This document shows positions 9,300-23,019 of a stretch of 64,000 nucleotides of DNA, piece by piece; positions within the stretch are counted from its first letter, which is position 1, and each line of letters starts with the position of its first letter. The translations under genes were made by a program, and so were the position numbers. The notes under the pieces are model-generated. The model worked only from the letters and a program-made list of their open reading frames with translations. It did no database searches and was not told the DNA's origin. Location of the stretch: contig CM075778.1 of assembly GCA_037974665.1 (NCBI GenBank), positions 11,645,001 through 11,709,000 of the forward strand, given 5' to 3'. Origin of the DNA: Ehretia macrophylla (lineage: Eukaryota > Streptophyta > Magnoliopsida > Boraginales > Ehretiaceae).

Positions 9300-12200
9300 T
9301 TGATTGATTTGGAATGTATATTGAAGCGTGTTGCTGCACTACAAAATTTATAGTCATTGAATGAATCTAATGTGATTTTGTCTAAAGTGAACTGCTCAGT
9401 ATATATATATAAAGAAAAAATAACATAAAGAGAGAGAAAAACCTCTAAAACATCAAAATACTACTACAAAGCGACAAATTACAATATGGTCTTGTCTAAA
9501 AGGGTTTTTGGTTTGTTGAATCTTACATGTTTCCTGAGAAAATTTTGTCAGAAATGTAATATTTTTATATTTGATTCGCAAAAGAAAAAATATTTATGAG
9601 CATATTACATTCCTAAGAATATAATATTTTCACGAATTCTCCAATTTTATTCCCATGTGAGAGGTAGGAAACTAATTTTTCCAATTTGGGAATACTTTTT
9701 AGAGAAAACTAAAAGCCAAAAATACTCATACCCACCTTATATATATACAGTACTAAAAAAATACATACACTACTCCAACATTAGATATCTTCACCACTAC
9801 CTCCACCTCCTTCTCCAAAATACTACTACTTCTCCCAAAATGCCTTTCTGAATATTTCTCAATGTCCCGGCTATTCATGAAACGTAAAAAACAGATGATT
9901 TCCACTACTACCACCTCCACCACCACCTCATCCACCATCACCGCCACTACTACTTCTTCTAATATATTTATCTTTTTGAGTTGGAGATAATTTTTGAAAA
10001 ATCACTCAAGATTCCTAAGAATATTAAATTTAAACTAAAATAACAATATTACATTTTTAAGAATTTGACAAAATATTCTTAGATATTTCTAGTGATATTT
10101 TTAATATACCAAACAGTTTTAATCACATTTTTAAGAATCATAGTCCCAGGAACGTGTTTCTTATGAATGTGATTCCAAAAAATAAAAAGTCATTTTGTTA
10201 ATCAAACGCCAACTAAAATTCATGTGTGGACGTATATAAACACAGTGCAACGTCTTCTGCACACACTTTAGTAGCAAATGTATAAGAAAGGCAACTAATG
10301 CAAATTTCAATTCCAAAATTTTCTACTGTGTTAATAGCATTTTGCCCCTTATAAAGTATAACTAGTGTAATGATTTTCCTCTGATATATTTTTGTATCAT
10401 TTAACACCCCTCGTTGCATTGGTCAATAAAAATGATAGTAAAAATATATTAAGATTTGAATATACAAAATTACCCTTGAGAGGATTGAGCAATGCTATAT
10501 ATCATCCTATTTTTATCACCAATTTACCACATTCTATATGAATACTTAGTTGGCATATTAAAAGAAGGGAGAGTAATTAAATAAAAAGAATTTGTTATTT
10601 TAGAATACCAATTAAGTATCCATATAAGAGGTGATAAAAATAAAGTGATATATAGCAATACTCTAGAGGATTAAGTGAGCCAAAGCAAACACTAGGCAAT
10701 AAATTGCTACACTCCATATACATTAAAATGGTAGTGTAAATAACTTTTATAAATAAAATTCTTGTTGCAATATTCATAGTTCAAGAACAAATACAAAGAA
10801 AATTGTATTTGTAATCAATAATGAAAATATAATGACCAATTTGATTAGTATAGATTTTTCATCTGAAAAAAAAAAGAAATAATTCTTGGAGTTCTTTTCT
10901 AAAATAAATATTTTTTAACAATAGAAAGAATTATTAAAGTGAAAACAAGTTTGTTTCGTTTGTAGACCCAAAAAGACCATAGTGGACATAATATGTAAAT
11001 TTTTTTGTCATTTTAGAAACAAATGTTCCAATCTCTGAGTTGTCATATTTCAAATGTTGAGTTGACAAAGTGATTTGCGTAATAGCATCAAAATTGTACA
11101 AATTGCCCCCTTAATTTATTTGTGTTTTTCTACTACTCTACAAAACATGAAAAGCAAATACTAATATAATTTTTGAAAGATGGAGAATATACAATGATAG
11201 TTTAGTCATTATGTTTGATAGAGTAAAATTTATTTTTTAATTTACCCTAGAATAGTGCAATCATATTTTTATTTAAAAAAATTAGTAAAACTTTAAATCC
11301 AAATGTGTATAAAAATTAGCGATTTATCTCCTTATGTTTATTTGATTACTTAATCCTTTAAGGATAGTTGTAACGTATATTCAAATTTTAATATAATATT
11401 TTGACTCCATTTTATTAACTAATACAAGGAGAAGAAATTAAAAGATACAAAAAATACATTAAGAAATAAATTGTTACACTACTTACACACTGAGAATTAA
11501 TCTTTCTATACTTATATACTCAAACAATTTATAACTTACAGTTGTCTTCATATATTTTGTTATAGTGTAATTTTGATCAATTTAAAATGTGAAAACTGTT
11601 GATTTTGGTAGAAACTGTAGCGAAGATTTTGCCACGATTTTTGGTCACATTAAAACATTACTATTTCTAGTTACGGAGGTTATATCTTTTAGATTGCTTG
11701 CCCGAAAATTTCGCACGTTATCATTCTTTTGGTGCACCTAAGATTTTATTCATTTTGTGCCATGTCGAAGACAAATCTTTTCCAAGGATGAAGACCTCAA
11801 ATGTCAAGAAAGTGAAAGTAAAGTAACATATAAGTATCTTAATTTTGGAACTCTACGTCAAGCCTTTTATCATCTTTGACTATTTTACTTGCGAATAATC
11901 ATTATTTCGTCATCATTAGTTTGAGATTGGTCTCTATCTACTTATGCTTAAAGTTCATGGCATCAAATTTTATGCCTTAAACAATGCATAAAAGTATAGT
12001 TTAAAGTCACTGTATAACAATTTGGTCAAGGTGTCTCACCCAAATGTTGGTGTTTCATTCGTATCATTTGCCAATTAATTTTACTAGTCTCATCAATATA
12101 GCTAATTTGATCATCTATTATCCATTTTTAACAATTTAAATTTTTAAATGAGGTAATAATTTAATCAAATAATACAATTCACGTTACTAAATAATATTAT

Positions 12201-12439
12201 TGGATGCAAATTCATCATCATCCATTTAATATAATAAAGTAAATATATTAATTCTCTCTATCAGTTTAACCTTTTAAATGAGGTGCTAATTTAATACATT
12301 CAAACCACAACTTAATAGAGCATAGATATGTGATGTTGCACTGAGCTTGGATGCAAGACAAATGTTTGATATAGGTGAAATTGCTTTTAATATGTAAACA
12401 CTTTAAAAGTTCCAGAAGTAAGATTAAAGAAATAATAAT
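9300..12439. other. AT-rich intergenic region
   Basis: No recognisable gene. It contains a CCA/CCT triplet-rich stretch (about 9790-9960) that opens short frames on both strands, a small fold-back MITE at 10487-10663, and otherwise unstructured AT-rich DNA up to element G. Confidence 0.5.
10487..10663. mobile_element. Small fold-back MITE
   Basis: The 177-bp segment starts gagcaatgctatatatca and ends with the near-complement (tgatatatagcaatactc). Complementarity extends inward for about 75 bp per arm, through the ggtgataaaaata block. There is no coding potential. The TSD is unclear, so the superfamily is not assigned. Confidence 0.65.
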
Positions 12440-12444
12440 TCTTT

Positions 12445-12859
12445 TGTTATAAAATAATTGCTAGAAAGACAATAATATAAGAAAGAACTAAGAAAAACTA
12501 TAAAGAATTCTATTAATTTTACTATAATTATGAATTACAATGAACTTTTATTTATAGGAAACATATAGTTACTATGTAGTTACTATTCATGCATCACTAT
12601 TTGTACAGTACCCGGCGGCTTCACTATTGAAACAAAAATTGTCGGTAGTACTGTTCACAACACTATTCATGCAGTATTGTTCATGTGGTACTGTTCACAT
12701 CGATCACTATTCACGGTACTGCTCATCTGATACTATTTACATAGTACCTATCGATGATACTATTCACATAGTACTATTCATTTGTCAATAACTTATTCGT
12801 GTATGAGTATCCATCTTTTGATTGAGTGGTGAATATTCGTCATCCAATATTTCACAACA
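12445..12859 (-). repeat. 3' LTR of element G
   Basis: 415-bp LTR, plus-strand ends tgttata and cacaaca. It matches 18814-19227 throughout and shares internal short repeats of the type ctattcatg and cagtac. Confidence 0.9.
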
Positions 12860-12962
12860 TTGCCCTTTGGATATTCACCTAAAGAATATGGCTTATTAAA
12901 ACATTATTAATAAAAAATCCAGTGGGATAAAAATTCTAGTGAAGGAAAAGAGTACAATATTA

Positions 12963-13853
12963 GGCTGCGATTGGTACACTAGAATGAATTTGGACAGGAA
13001 TGGAATGAGCTAAGGAATGAAATAGAATTGGGCATGGAATGAACTTAGTAATGAAAATGACATGCTTGGTATACTCTAGAAATGAAAATAAGAATGCATA
13101 TCTTAATTCCAAACCCATGTTTGGTATACAGTATATAGAAGTAGAAATGAGAATGATTAGTATAATATGACAAGATTACCCTTTTATTATTATAATATAA
13201 AAAATAAGATGTACATGAATATAAACGTGGAAATAATAATAATAATAATAATAAATAAATTAATAAATAAATTATTATTATTATTATTGTTGATGATAAA
13301 TTATAAATGATAAATGATAAATGATAACATAAGCTTACATATCAAGGCAAGAGAAAATTGTTCAAGGGAACCAAGCTGTTGACATGATCATGGCAGACAA
13401 GATTAAAATATTGGATAACGGAATTTTGACGCAGAAGCAATTTGGTACTATCCACGTCAAATGAATAATTTATCCAGTCTTAACTGATTATATTAGAGCA
13501 CGACTAGAGAACATAAGTATATAAGAAAAAGAAGAGAAAAATGCACCTTAATTTGTTGTTGTTGATGATCGACGTTAGTTTGGCGAAAAAATAATGGCAG
13601 TCTTTGGAGAAGAAAAGAAAAATACAGCCGTTGTTTAGCTAGGGATTGCAAACGTTGTTTATAGATATTTTGAGGGGTATGTTGGTCATTTGACAAATAA
13701 AGTCCATTCCCATATATTTGGTCTAGAATGGCTATTCCCATGTATATGGGAATAGGATTCTCAAATTCATTCCCTTATACCAAACATGAAAATTAAAATA
13801 GAATTGAGAATGTCATTCCATTCTCAGTTCATTCCCACATACCAATCACTACC
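12963..13853. mobile_element. PIF/Harbinger-type MITE inside element G
   Basis: Terminal inverted repeats begin ggctgcgattggta on the left and ggtagtgattggta on the right (reverse complement). They are flanked by the 3-bp TSD tta at 12960-12962 and 13854-13856. A TTA/TAA duplication and GG-initial termini are hallmarks of PIF/Harbinger. The 891-bp interior holds (AAT)n/(ATT)n runs at about 13227-13290 and no transposase. Confidence 0.8.
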
Positions 13854-14639
13854 TTATTTGTATATGATTTTTGTACTGTCTCATTAAAAACCTTGTCAGG
13901 AAAACCTAATAGGACAAAACTTGAGCGAAGGGAAAAAGAGTGTAGTGTGTATGTCTCCCTCTCTTGTGAGTATATCAATAATGATCACAAGTCATACATG
14001 TCAATCTTGATAGCTAGTTCATCTCAGTTAATGTTTTTGTGGACACTCCAACAACATTTTCACTTTATTGAATTCGATGAGAACTTGTGTCACGTCCCTC
14101 TTGAATTCATGCACAAATAGAATTTTTATGACATACTTGTATTTGACATGGCTCATTGAAACCTTACCAGAAGAAACTCATTTAGAAAAAATCTCGGTGA
14201 AGGAAAAATAGTACAACGCAGAAATACCTTCTCCCCCTCATTACAACTTTAGTCATGGTGATACATATTTCAAGCGTCGCATTGCACATTTCTAACTATG
14301 TAATCTGAAAGTGGTTGTCGATAAAATTTTAGTGAAAAAAATCTACTTGATTTTTCTCTTGAGCATAATTGTTGAATATTAGCGACACCATTTGTTTGAA
14401 ACTCATATCTGTCCAGTAAATTTCAGAGAAATATACTTAATTTTCTCATCTTAAAGATAATCACATTAGATTTGTCGCACAATCTTTGCATAATGTTGTT
14501 GGTCTATCTTTGTTGAAGAGTTATCCATATGATTCTCAAACATGTTGCATGATTAACCTAAATCATATATTTTCTTGTCATGACTGAAGACATACTTTGC
14601 CTGTCACTTTTCTTTTCAATGATCAAATAGATAACCAGT

Positions 14640-16900
14640 ATTTGTATAATCAACTAATGTTGATTTTGATCCTTTTGAATAAAATGATCCAATATATGAT
14701 ATTTCACAAAGATTGCCAGTATATACTTAATTCCATTCCAATGTCTGCAAGTCGAGGTTGTACTATACCTGGTTAATAAATAAACAAATAAAGATAGCAT
14801 CTGGCCTTGTGGTATTAGCAACATACAATGGTGCACCAACTACATTAAGATATTGTATATGGTACTTTTGAATCAATAATTCATTCAGTATCTTTCCAAT
14901 GATGGAAATGATCCTATCAAGGAATCATATTATTTAATACCAAAAATATCAGTTTTAGTACTTTGTATAAGATAGACATATAGTTTTAATAGTAAATATT
15001 TGATATTTAGATCAAGAAAATTCTTTCTTTACATGATCTTTAAATCTCACATAATTTATTGAGATATATTATTTGATCATGTAAGCTTTTCAAGCTTCTT
15101 TATGATATATGTCAATATATATTTAAGTAATTGCAATCCAACAAACATATATCAATTAAGATTTCACCACATTCTTCTAGAATATTTTCACTGATACAAA
15201 AGTCTTTGTAATCAAATATATTTCTCGAGATTTTTATTCATATGCTTTAGGCCTATATAATCTTTACAAGACTTCAATACATATATCATAATCACATGAT
15301 ATATGCTTCAGGCATATAGATCTTTCATAAACTTCAATAATATTATCACGTGATTTATATATGTAAAATATTACCATACTCATAAGACATACAGTCCTTT
15401 TCAAAACTACCAGGTTAATATCAATATAATTTTCCAGGAGATTATAAACCAATGTGTAATCACACAGCGCACTAACTCATTCATTGTTTGTCTTTAAACA
15501 ATTTAAAGGAAAACCAACTATGATGATTAATTCCTCGTAATTTTATTTCTCACAGTGGGATCATCTTCATAATACAATGCTCATCCTTAATCTCATCAAC
15601 ATATTTCATGTGCATTTATTTTCTACCTGGACTGTGTCTACTCTATTATTTTGGTCAATCATTTATTTGTCGACATTCTTGACTGGACTTTAATTCAAGA
15701 TCCTCGATTTTTATCATATAATCAGTAGCTCTGCATTTTCTAAAATTTGATCATGATCAATTTCTCTTTTCGGTTTCATTCATTCCAAGAGTAATTTAAC
15801 TAAGTGAGATCTCTTTATTCTCAATACTTTCAATATTCAGATCGTATTCAGGTACCTTATATTCTCTTAGAGAAATATTTTTCTGTTATATTTTTTACTC
15901 CTTAACTTGACATCTTCAGGATATCAAACAATTCAAAAATATCAACTCGCTTATTCTGCTCCTTTGTCTTTGGAACTGATAAGTCTACCACCCTTCTGGC
16001 GTGCAATAGACTTTATTTCTTTATATATTTCTCAATTGAAACATCAATTCTATTTGGAGCATTTAAAGTTGGTATATGTGATTGAGTGAGCATCTTTGCA
16101 TCCCAAAATAATTTGTTGAACTTTCAGTGCACATTAATTAATACGAGGATCAATATGATGATATTTTTCATAAATTTCTCATTTCTCCAGCTTTTGTTTT
16201 TTTCCCCTTAATACTGAGATTGTCATTTCATTAATTAGAAAATCTTGCTATTGAAACGTATCCCATCAGTGGTCTAACATATATATATAATATTTGATGG
16301 AGTTTCAAATAATAAATTCTCAGTTTTTTTTATAGACCCATCTTTATGCATTTGTGGGGAGCAATTGAAACATATATTGCACAAAATATCTTTAGATGGT
16401 CTTTAAATAATGGAGAGTATATAATTCAAACAATTTGTTTTGTTTGGATAAACATTGTAGCATATAATAGAGCATGTCTCAGACAGGACTAGATAACTCA
16501 ATTCTCAATAAAATTGGTCTAGCAATTAGCTATAAGTATTTAATGAAGGATTCCACTAGACCATTTGTGTATATATATGAGTCACATAATGCTCAACACA
16601 AATCCCAATTGATATACAATAATCATTAAATGATTGGAATGTAAATGTTCATTCATTATCAAGATGAATTATCTTGATTGCATTATTCAAAAATTGTGTC
16701 CATAACAAATTATTTGTGCAAATGCCACTCCAAATGAATAATTAGTACACATGTGACCATGGTGTTGAGACATCTATTAATATCATAATAGTCCACATGA
16801 TAGAATAATAGGCCCACATATATTCCCTTGAATTATTTCAAAACAAATGCATGAGTTTCAATATTAATTTTATTAGGGGATGGTCTTTTAATCATTTTTC
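14640..16900 (-). pseudogene. Copia pol remnant of element G
   Basis: The minus strand near 14800-14654 encodes LTRYSTT, HWNGIKYIL and similar pieces, matching the copia segment just upstream of RNase H (normally LARYS, HWNGIKHI). Around 16630-16900 the minus strand resembles the integrase start seen in better-preserved related copies at 22500 and 25330. Every frame is interrupted, so no product is expected. The stretches 13857-14640 and 16900-18813 are the rest of the element's internal region; I recognise no domain there. Confidence 0.7.
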
Positions 16901-17231
16901 CTTGTACATAAAAGATTTATGATTTCATCATTAATGTGCCTGGATGTCAAAGGCGATCATGCCAAAGCATAAAACTCTTTGGATCAAATATCTTCTAGTT
17001 CGTTAATGGGCGTTCATATGAATTTTTTCAATACTTCCTCTTTCATTGTCGCTACACCCATATTATATAAGTGATCAGTTTAATGCATGAAATACTTAGA
17101 TCTATATCTTTATTTAACAACTCATACAACGACATGATAAAAACCATAAGATAATATTATATGCTCTCTTGCATGAATTCGAATAAGTAATGCACAAAAA
17201 GATACTTTTTGAAACCTTCATTTATAGTTTC

Positions 17232-17260
17232 AATATATATATATATATATATATATATCA
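17232..17260. repeat. (AT)n microsatellite in element G
   Basis: About 14 AT units in the decayed interior of the copia element. Confidence 0.8.
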
Positions 17261-18813
17261 AAAGATGTCTTGAAAACTTAACAAATTTTTCTGAATTTAC
17301 TAGAACATAATGTATCAGTAATAATAAATCTTGTATCACCAAGTAACATAATGATAGTTCTTCTACAAAATTCAATTAGATTGGTAGCAGAAGAAAAAGT
17401 CATAAACAAGTATGACCAAAAAAAAATGTTTAAACACAACATTAAGATATAGATCATTATGCAATATAGAATAATAAATATGATCTATATTAACTCTTAT
17501 ATCTGATTTTCATTCACTGATACTCAATCAAAATAAACCAAATATCTTGGTGTACCATATGTACTCATCAAACACTCAGTTTTACCATATTGGTAGCAAA
17601 TATCATTATTGCTTTGAAAGAACTTATTTATAGTGATTTCTCATTTCTCATGCTTTTCTCATTATTCTCATATGGAGATAAGGTTTATTTTTCTTATCTA
17701 GTAAATAAGAAATTCTATAAAATTATCCATCAAATTGACTATGATACTTGCATAGAAATAAATAATATAATCATGGTAACAATTCAATAAGATATGCTCA
17801 TTTAGTTATTTATTTTTCATATCATATCAAAATTATAAATGAGAACATAAAATTTATAATCTTAGGAATAATATAATCCCAATCATAAATCTCAAGCTAT
17901 CCAAAATAACATATCTTAAAAAATTGAAGGTAGTGTACGATTCCTTTTTCTCAATAACAAATAAATTCGTTAATGAGAAAAATTGATGAAATACTACAAA
18001 GAAATACAATAGAAAGGTAAGTAAAAATAATCACAGTTACCGGGAATAATATCATAACCTTGAATATTCATAATCATAGAATAGATAAGATAAATTTGCA
18101 AGTTCAAACAATTAATGAGCTATAAACGAAAGGAAGATTTCTCAAGATTCAAACATCTAAAATACAAATATTTTTAATCAAAAACATAGATATGTGACGT
18201 AGATCTTTGTTAAAACAATTTTAACTAAATTTTGCATCTATATTCCAAATTCTACCTCGAAGAAAATATAGACAAGAATGAGGGCCACAAGTAATACAAA
18301 TCCGAAAATTAGCATCGTGTTAATGAAAAATTTGTCCAAGTCATAATTTTTTGCACTACTATAAATAATGAAAAATTAAGTCTAGAAGTTGTTCCAACAT
18401 CCTTATAAGCAACGAAAAATAGGTCCAATAATTGTTTTAACATCTTTCTAAGCAATGAAAATATTATGTCCAAAAATTGTTCCGACATATTCCTGTTAGT
18501 AAGGAAAATCTATGTCCAAAAATTGCAAGTTTGGGCATGAATTCTTTTTGGTCCAATATCATTTTTTTATATCCATAGTTTAGTTATTTATATTTCTCGA
18601 GAAATAAGATTTACCAAATATATGATTGGTGATATATATACACACATATATATGTATATGTAAATATGTAGATACATATATGTGTATGTATTATATAGAT
18701 CCAAAATATATAATCAAAATACAATTGAAAAGGAACGATTACAGTACCTTTGAGAAAATTTGAATCGATTACTTTGTGAATTACTATTACGGCTGAGTTT
18801 TATGCTGATAACG

Positions 18814-19227
18814 CGTTATAAAATAATTGCTAGAAAGATAATAATATAAGAAAGAACTTAGAGAAACTAGAAAAAATTCTATTGATTTCAGTGTAATTAT
18901 GAATTACAATGAACCTCTATTTATAGGAAAAATATAGTTATTATGTGGTTACTATTCATGTATCACTATTTATACAGTACCTGACGACTTCACTGTTAAA
19001 ATAGTAACTATCGGTGGTACTATTCATGATACTATTCATGCGTTAATGTTCACATAGTACTGTTCACACTAATCACTATTCATATTATTATTCATTCAGT
19101 ACTATTTACACAGTAACTGCCGATGACACTATTCACACAATGTTATTCATTTGCCAATAACTTGTTCGTATATGAGTATCTAATTTTTCTAGAGTGGTGA
19201 ATATCCATTATCTAATATTTCATAACA
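18814..19227 (-). repeat. 5' LTR of element G
   Basis: 414-bp LTR. On the minus strand it starts TGTTATGAAATATTAG and ends TTTTATAACG, followed by the primer-binding site. It has many scattered differences from the 3' LTR, so the insertion is not recent. Confidence 0.9.
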
Positions 19228-19232
19228 TCTTT

Positions 19233-19354
19233 TACTTAATAGAGCAGAATGGACAATGCCAAATTTGACTTCTACCTTTTCATCATTGGATTTGTTTTCG
19301 TTTCTTCTATAAAATCTATTAATAGATGAGCATCAAATTTACCAAAGCTTGTAG
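19233..19354. other. Short unassigned spacer between elements G and C
   Basis: About 120 bp between the TSDs of G and C. It is the pre-insertion sequence whose right-hand continuation starts at 42759. No feature recognised. Confidence 0.7.
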
Positions 19355-19378
19355 TGTAAGCTTTTATTTAGAATTTTA

Positions 19379-19466
19379 TGTTATAAAATAACTATAAAAA
19401 GACAATAGAGATTATCAAGAGAAAAATTGAAATTCTTATTATATTTTGAATGAATTACATTTCAAT
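19379..19466 (-). repeat. Truncated 3' LTR of element B
   Basis: 88 bp aligning with 27767-27854 (plus-strand start tgttataaaataac). It ends abruptly at ttcaat, where element A's LTR begins with TGTTATGAG. Confidence 0.85.
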
Positions 19467-19789
19467 TGTTATGAGAATACGATATTGTGGATATTCATTG
19501 TTATGTACTTATCAAGGTGAGAAAATTCATTTATAGGATTCTTAAGTGAGTGAAAAATTACTACCATTAAATGGTCAAAAGTTGCCTAAAGGATTCTTTA
19601 TAGTAAAAATTATTTTATGTATGTGGATTGTGATGTAATGTGTAATGTCATCAAGGAGGTGAAAAACTCTATAAATAGAGGAAGTTTGTAAGATAAAAAT
19701 TACACTTGAAGAGATCAAAAATCTTACTCTATCAAATTCTCTCTAGTTTTAGTATTACTTTCTTAGTAATTAAGTTTTAGTTTATAACA
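19467..19789 (+). repeat. 5' LTR of element A
   Basis: 323 bp from tgttatgaga to tttataaca. It contains a TATA box (ctataaatagagg near 19668-19680) about 110 bp before the LTR end, as expected for a U3-R-U5 layout. Confidence 0.85.
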
Positions 19790-20571
19790 AGTTATCAACA
19801 CGAAGCTCTGCCGAAGTAGCAAACAACAAAGTATCCGACCACTTCACTTTTGTAATCAAATATTATCAAAGGTACATATAATCCTTCCTTTTTCAATTAC
19901 ATTTTGATTATATGTTATAGATTAATATATATATATTACAATCATACATTTGGTAAATTTTAACTTCTCTAAAAGTATAAATAAATAGACTTGGACATGA
20001 AAATTTGATGTTTAACCAAGTGAACTTTTGCACGGATTTACAATTTTTGGACATAAAATTCCGTTACTCAAAAGAATGCCGGATTGATCCTTGGTCCTAA
20101 TTACTGTTGCTCATAAGAATGTTGAAACTATTATTGGACTTAATTTTCCATTTATCAAAATAATACAACAATTGTTTCCGGTTTGAATATATCTTAGTAC
20201 TAACTTTTCTGACTATATCCTAACATTATTTATGTCTAACTTATTACTAACTTTTCTTACAATCCTAACATTATTTATATCTAACTTATTACTGACTTTT
20301 CTTACAATCCTAACATTATTTATATCTAACTTATCACTAACTTTTCTTACGATTCTAACATTTATTTATGTCTAACTTATCATGATATTGTGATATTGAG
20401 AATTTTACATTATTAAATGTATACTTTATTTTGTGTCAATTTTAATCTTTTTGCTTAATTTCATAATGTCATACTGAGAGTTAGTTTATTAGCCACATTT
20501 TTTGTATAGAATCTAACAACTTTATTAGCTCTTATTAACTAAAGTTTATTAAATATCTTTTAGTATCACAC

Positions 20572-21447
20572 ATGGCAAATCTTGCGAAGCTTGAATTTGT
20601 TGCCCTTGATATATCGGGCGACAACTAGCTTTCATGGATTCTGGATGCTGACATATATTTACAAGCGAAAGGACTAGAAAAAACTATCATAGAAGGAAAC
20701 AAAAAGTCCCCGCAAGACAAACCAAAGACATGATATTCCTTCGCCATCATTTACATGAGTCACTGAAAGCAGAATACCTCACGGTAAAAGATCCATATAA
20801 GTTATGGACAAATTTGAAAGAAATATATGACCATCAGAAAATAGTGACTCTGCCAAAGCTCCGTTATCAATGGATGCATTTAAGGTTGCAAGATTTCCCT
20901 ATAGTGCGCGAGTATAATTCAGCAATATTTAAGATTGTTGCACAACTGAAAATGTGTGGTGAAAATATCATTGATGCAGATATGTTAGAAAAAACATATT
21001 CAACATTTCATGCTACAAATGTGATCTTACAACAACAATATAGAGAGCGTGGTTTTAAAAAGTATTCTAAACTGATTGCATGTCTCATGGTAGCGGAACA
21101 AAATAATGAACTATTATTAGCAAATCACCAAACACGACCAACTGGGGCAGCACCGTAACCTGAGGTAAATGCTACATTTTCAAAAAATAATAATAATGGT
21201 CGTGGTAGGGGTCGAGGCCGTGGTCGTGGCCATGGCCGTGGACACGGTTGTGGACGGGGCCACATACGTGATCATGGTAATACTTGGTATCATGATGGCC
21301 CAAAATGTTTTAATTTCAAGAGGTCAGAAAACAATAAAAAAAGGGAGTAGCTCACAAAAGAAACCATCCCGAGATGATATATGTTTTAGATGTGGCATGA
21401 CAGGCCATTGGGAAGAAAATTGCCGAACAACAAAGTATCTTGTGTAG
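20572..21447 (+). pseudogene. Gag of element A
   Basis: The frame begins at the ATG at 20572 (MANLAKLEF, ALDISGDN), meets an in-frame TAG near 20626 and a frameshift near 20730, then runs open to 21158 (FLRHHLHESLKAEY, LRYQWMHLRL, YRERGF). This is the UBN2-type copia gag. After another frame change come an Arg/Gly-rich stretch and the zinc knuckle CFRCGMTGHWEENC ending near 21447. Well preserved compared with its neighbours but not translatable. Confidence 0.88.
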
Positions 21448-21866
21448 CTTTATAAAGCCTATCAAGACTCAAAAGGAAAAGGAAAAATTGTGGAAACAAA
21501 TCTTGCCGAGCACCATGATCAACACAACAATATCTACCTTGACTCCTTGAATTTTTTTGAAGATGCTAGTTGGAATATTGAGCATTCAATGGGTGATGGA
21601 AATGCTTCCATGGATTCACTTGACTGATATCTCTTTTAAAAAAAGAGACAGAGAATATGTAATCATCTTTCATGCATTCGGACTTAATGTGTTTTTAAAT
21701 TTATGAATGTTGTCTTTAAATTTTAAGGTAACTTTTAATGTATTTTATGAGTGTGTAGTATAAAAATGTCGTATGGTTTAAGTGTGAGATATTATATCAG
21801 TTGTAAAATATCTATGAATCTAGTTTTTGTTTAATTGTTTATTTTGGAGGCATTTCTTACAATACA

Positions 21867-23010
21867 TTGTTCTATTTTGAAGATATGGACATACTTGATA
21901 TCAATGATGGGGAAATATGCCTAGCAGACAGTTCTACAACTCATACCATTTTAAAAAATAAAACATATTTCTCCCACTTAAAATTGGCTGAAGTCAATGC
22001 TAATACAATTTCTGGTACCACGAATCTAATTGAAGGCTCAGGAAATGCCACTATTATACTTCCTTGAGGAACAAAAATTTTAATTGGTGATGCCTTATAT
22101 TCTAGTAGATCGCATAGAAGTCTACTGAGTTTTCGAGATATTCGTCGAAATGGTTATCATATTGAAACCAAGAAGGATAAGAACAAAGAATATCTCTATA
22201 TTGCATCATTTATATCTAGCAAGAAACAGATAATAGAAACATTGTCAGCATTGTCCTCTGGATTATATTATACATACATAAATCCAGTAGAATCTAATAA
22301 TATGATCAACCAGAAATTGTTTGACCCAACGACTTTTGTCCTTTGGCATGATCGTCTTGGTCATCCAGGCGCATTAATGATGAAAAAAATTATTAAAAAT
22401 TCACATAGGCATCCATTAAATAACCAAATAGTTCTTTTACCGAATGAAATTTCATGTGCTACATGTGCCCAAGGGAAATTAATTACAAGGCCTTCCCCAA
22501 CTAAAGTTGATGTTAAAACTCCTACATTTTTTGAACGAATTCAAGTGGATATATGTAGGCCTATTGTTCCATCATGTGGACTATTCTGATACTTTATGGT
22601 ATTGATAGATGCATCAACACGTTGGTTACATGTCTCTCTATTATCCACTCATAATATAGCACTTGCAAGACTTCTTGTACAAATAATCCGATTACATGCA
22701 TAATTTCTGGATTATGCGATTAAGAAAATTCAGCTGGATAATGCAGGAGAATTTACATCTCAAGCGTTCAATGATTACTGCATGTCAATAGGGGTCACTG
22801 TTGAGCACCCTATAGCTCACACACATACACAAAATGGTCTCGCGGAATCTTTTATTAAACGTCTGCAACTAATTGTTAGACCATTACTTATGAGAACTAA
22901 GTTACCTAGTTCTGCTTAGGGATATGCTATATTACATGTTGTAGTACTTATTCGAACAAGACCAACTACTTATCATAAACACTTCCCACTACAACTTGTC
23001 TCTGGCCAAG
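21867..23010 (+). pseudogene. Protease and integrase of element A
   Basis: The protease region (21867-22067) has ADSSTTHTIL, the family's active-site block with Asp-Ser-Ser in place of Asp-Ser/Thr-Ala/Gly. GAG-pre-integrase and integrase follow: LWHDRLGHPGALMM, CATCAQGK, ERIQVDICRPIVP, then FMVLIDASTRW, LDNAGEFTSQAF, THTQNGLAESF and SGQESNIS. Several single-base stops interrupt. The integrase D-D-E residues are visible in the Asp of VDIC, LDNAGE and the Glu of LAESF. The frame ends at the junction with B. Confidence 0.88.
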
Positions 23011-23019
23011 AATCAAATA

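Larger units (their letters stand above)
12445..19227 (-). mobile_element. Element G: decayed Ty1/copia LTR retrotransposon
   Basis: Two LTRs in direct orientation (12445-12859, 18814-19227) bound 5.95 kb. The 5-bp TSD tcttt is perfect (12440-12444 and 19228-19232). On the minus strand the 5' LTR is followed by GCGTTATCAGCA, a primer-binding site typical of some plant copia families, and the purine-rich CCAAAGGGCAA precedes the 3' LTR. Copia remnants in minus-strand order include an integrase-like region (about 16630-16900) and an RNase H-region fragment (14654-14839). All frames are broken. An 891-bp MITE lies inside. Confidence 0.9.

Noticed and set aside
9502-10210. Possible Harbinger element with ends gggtttttggtttg and ggcgtttgattaac
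   Set aside because: Only about half the terminal bases match and the flanking 3-mers (aaa, aac) are not duplicated.
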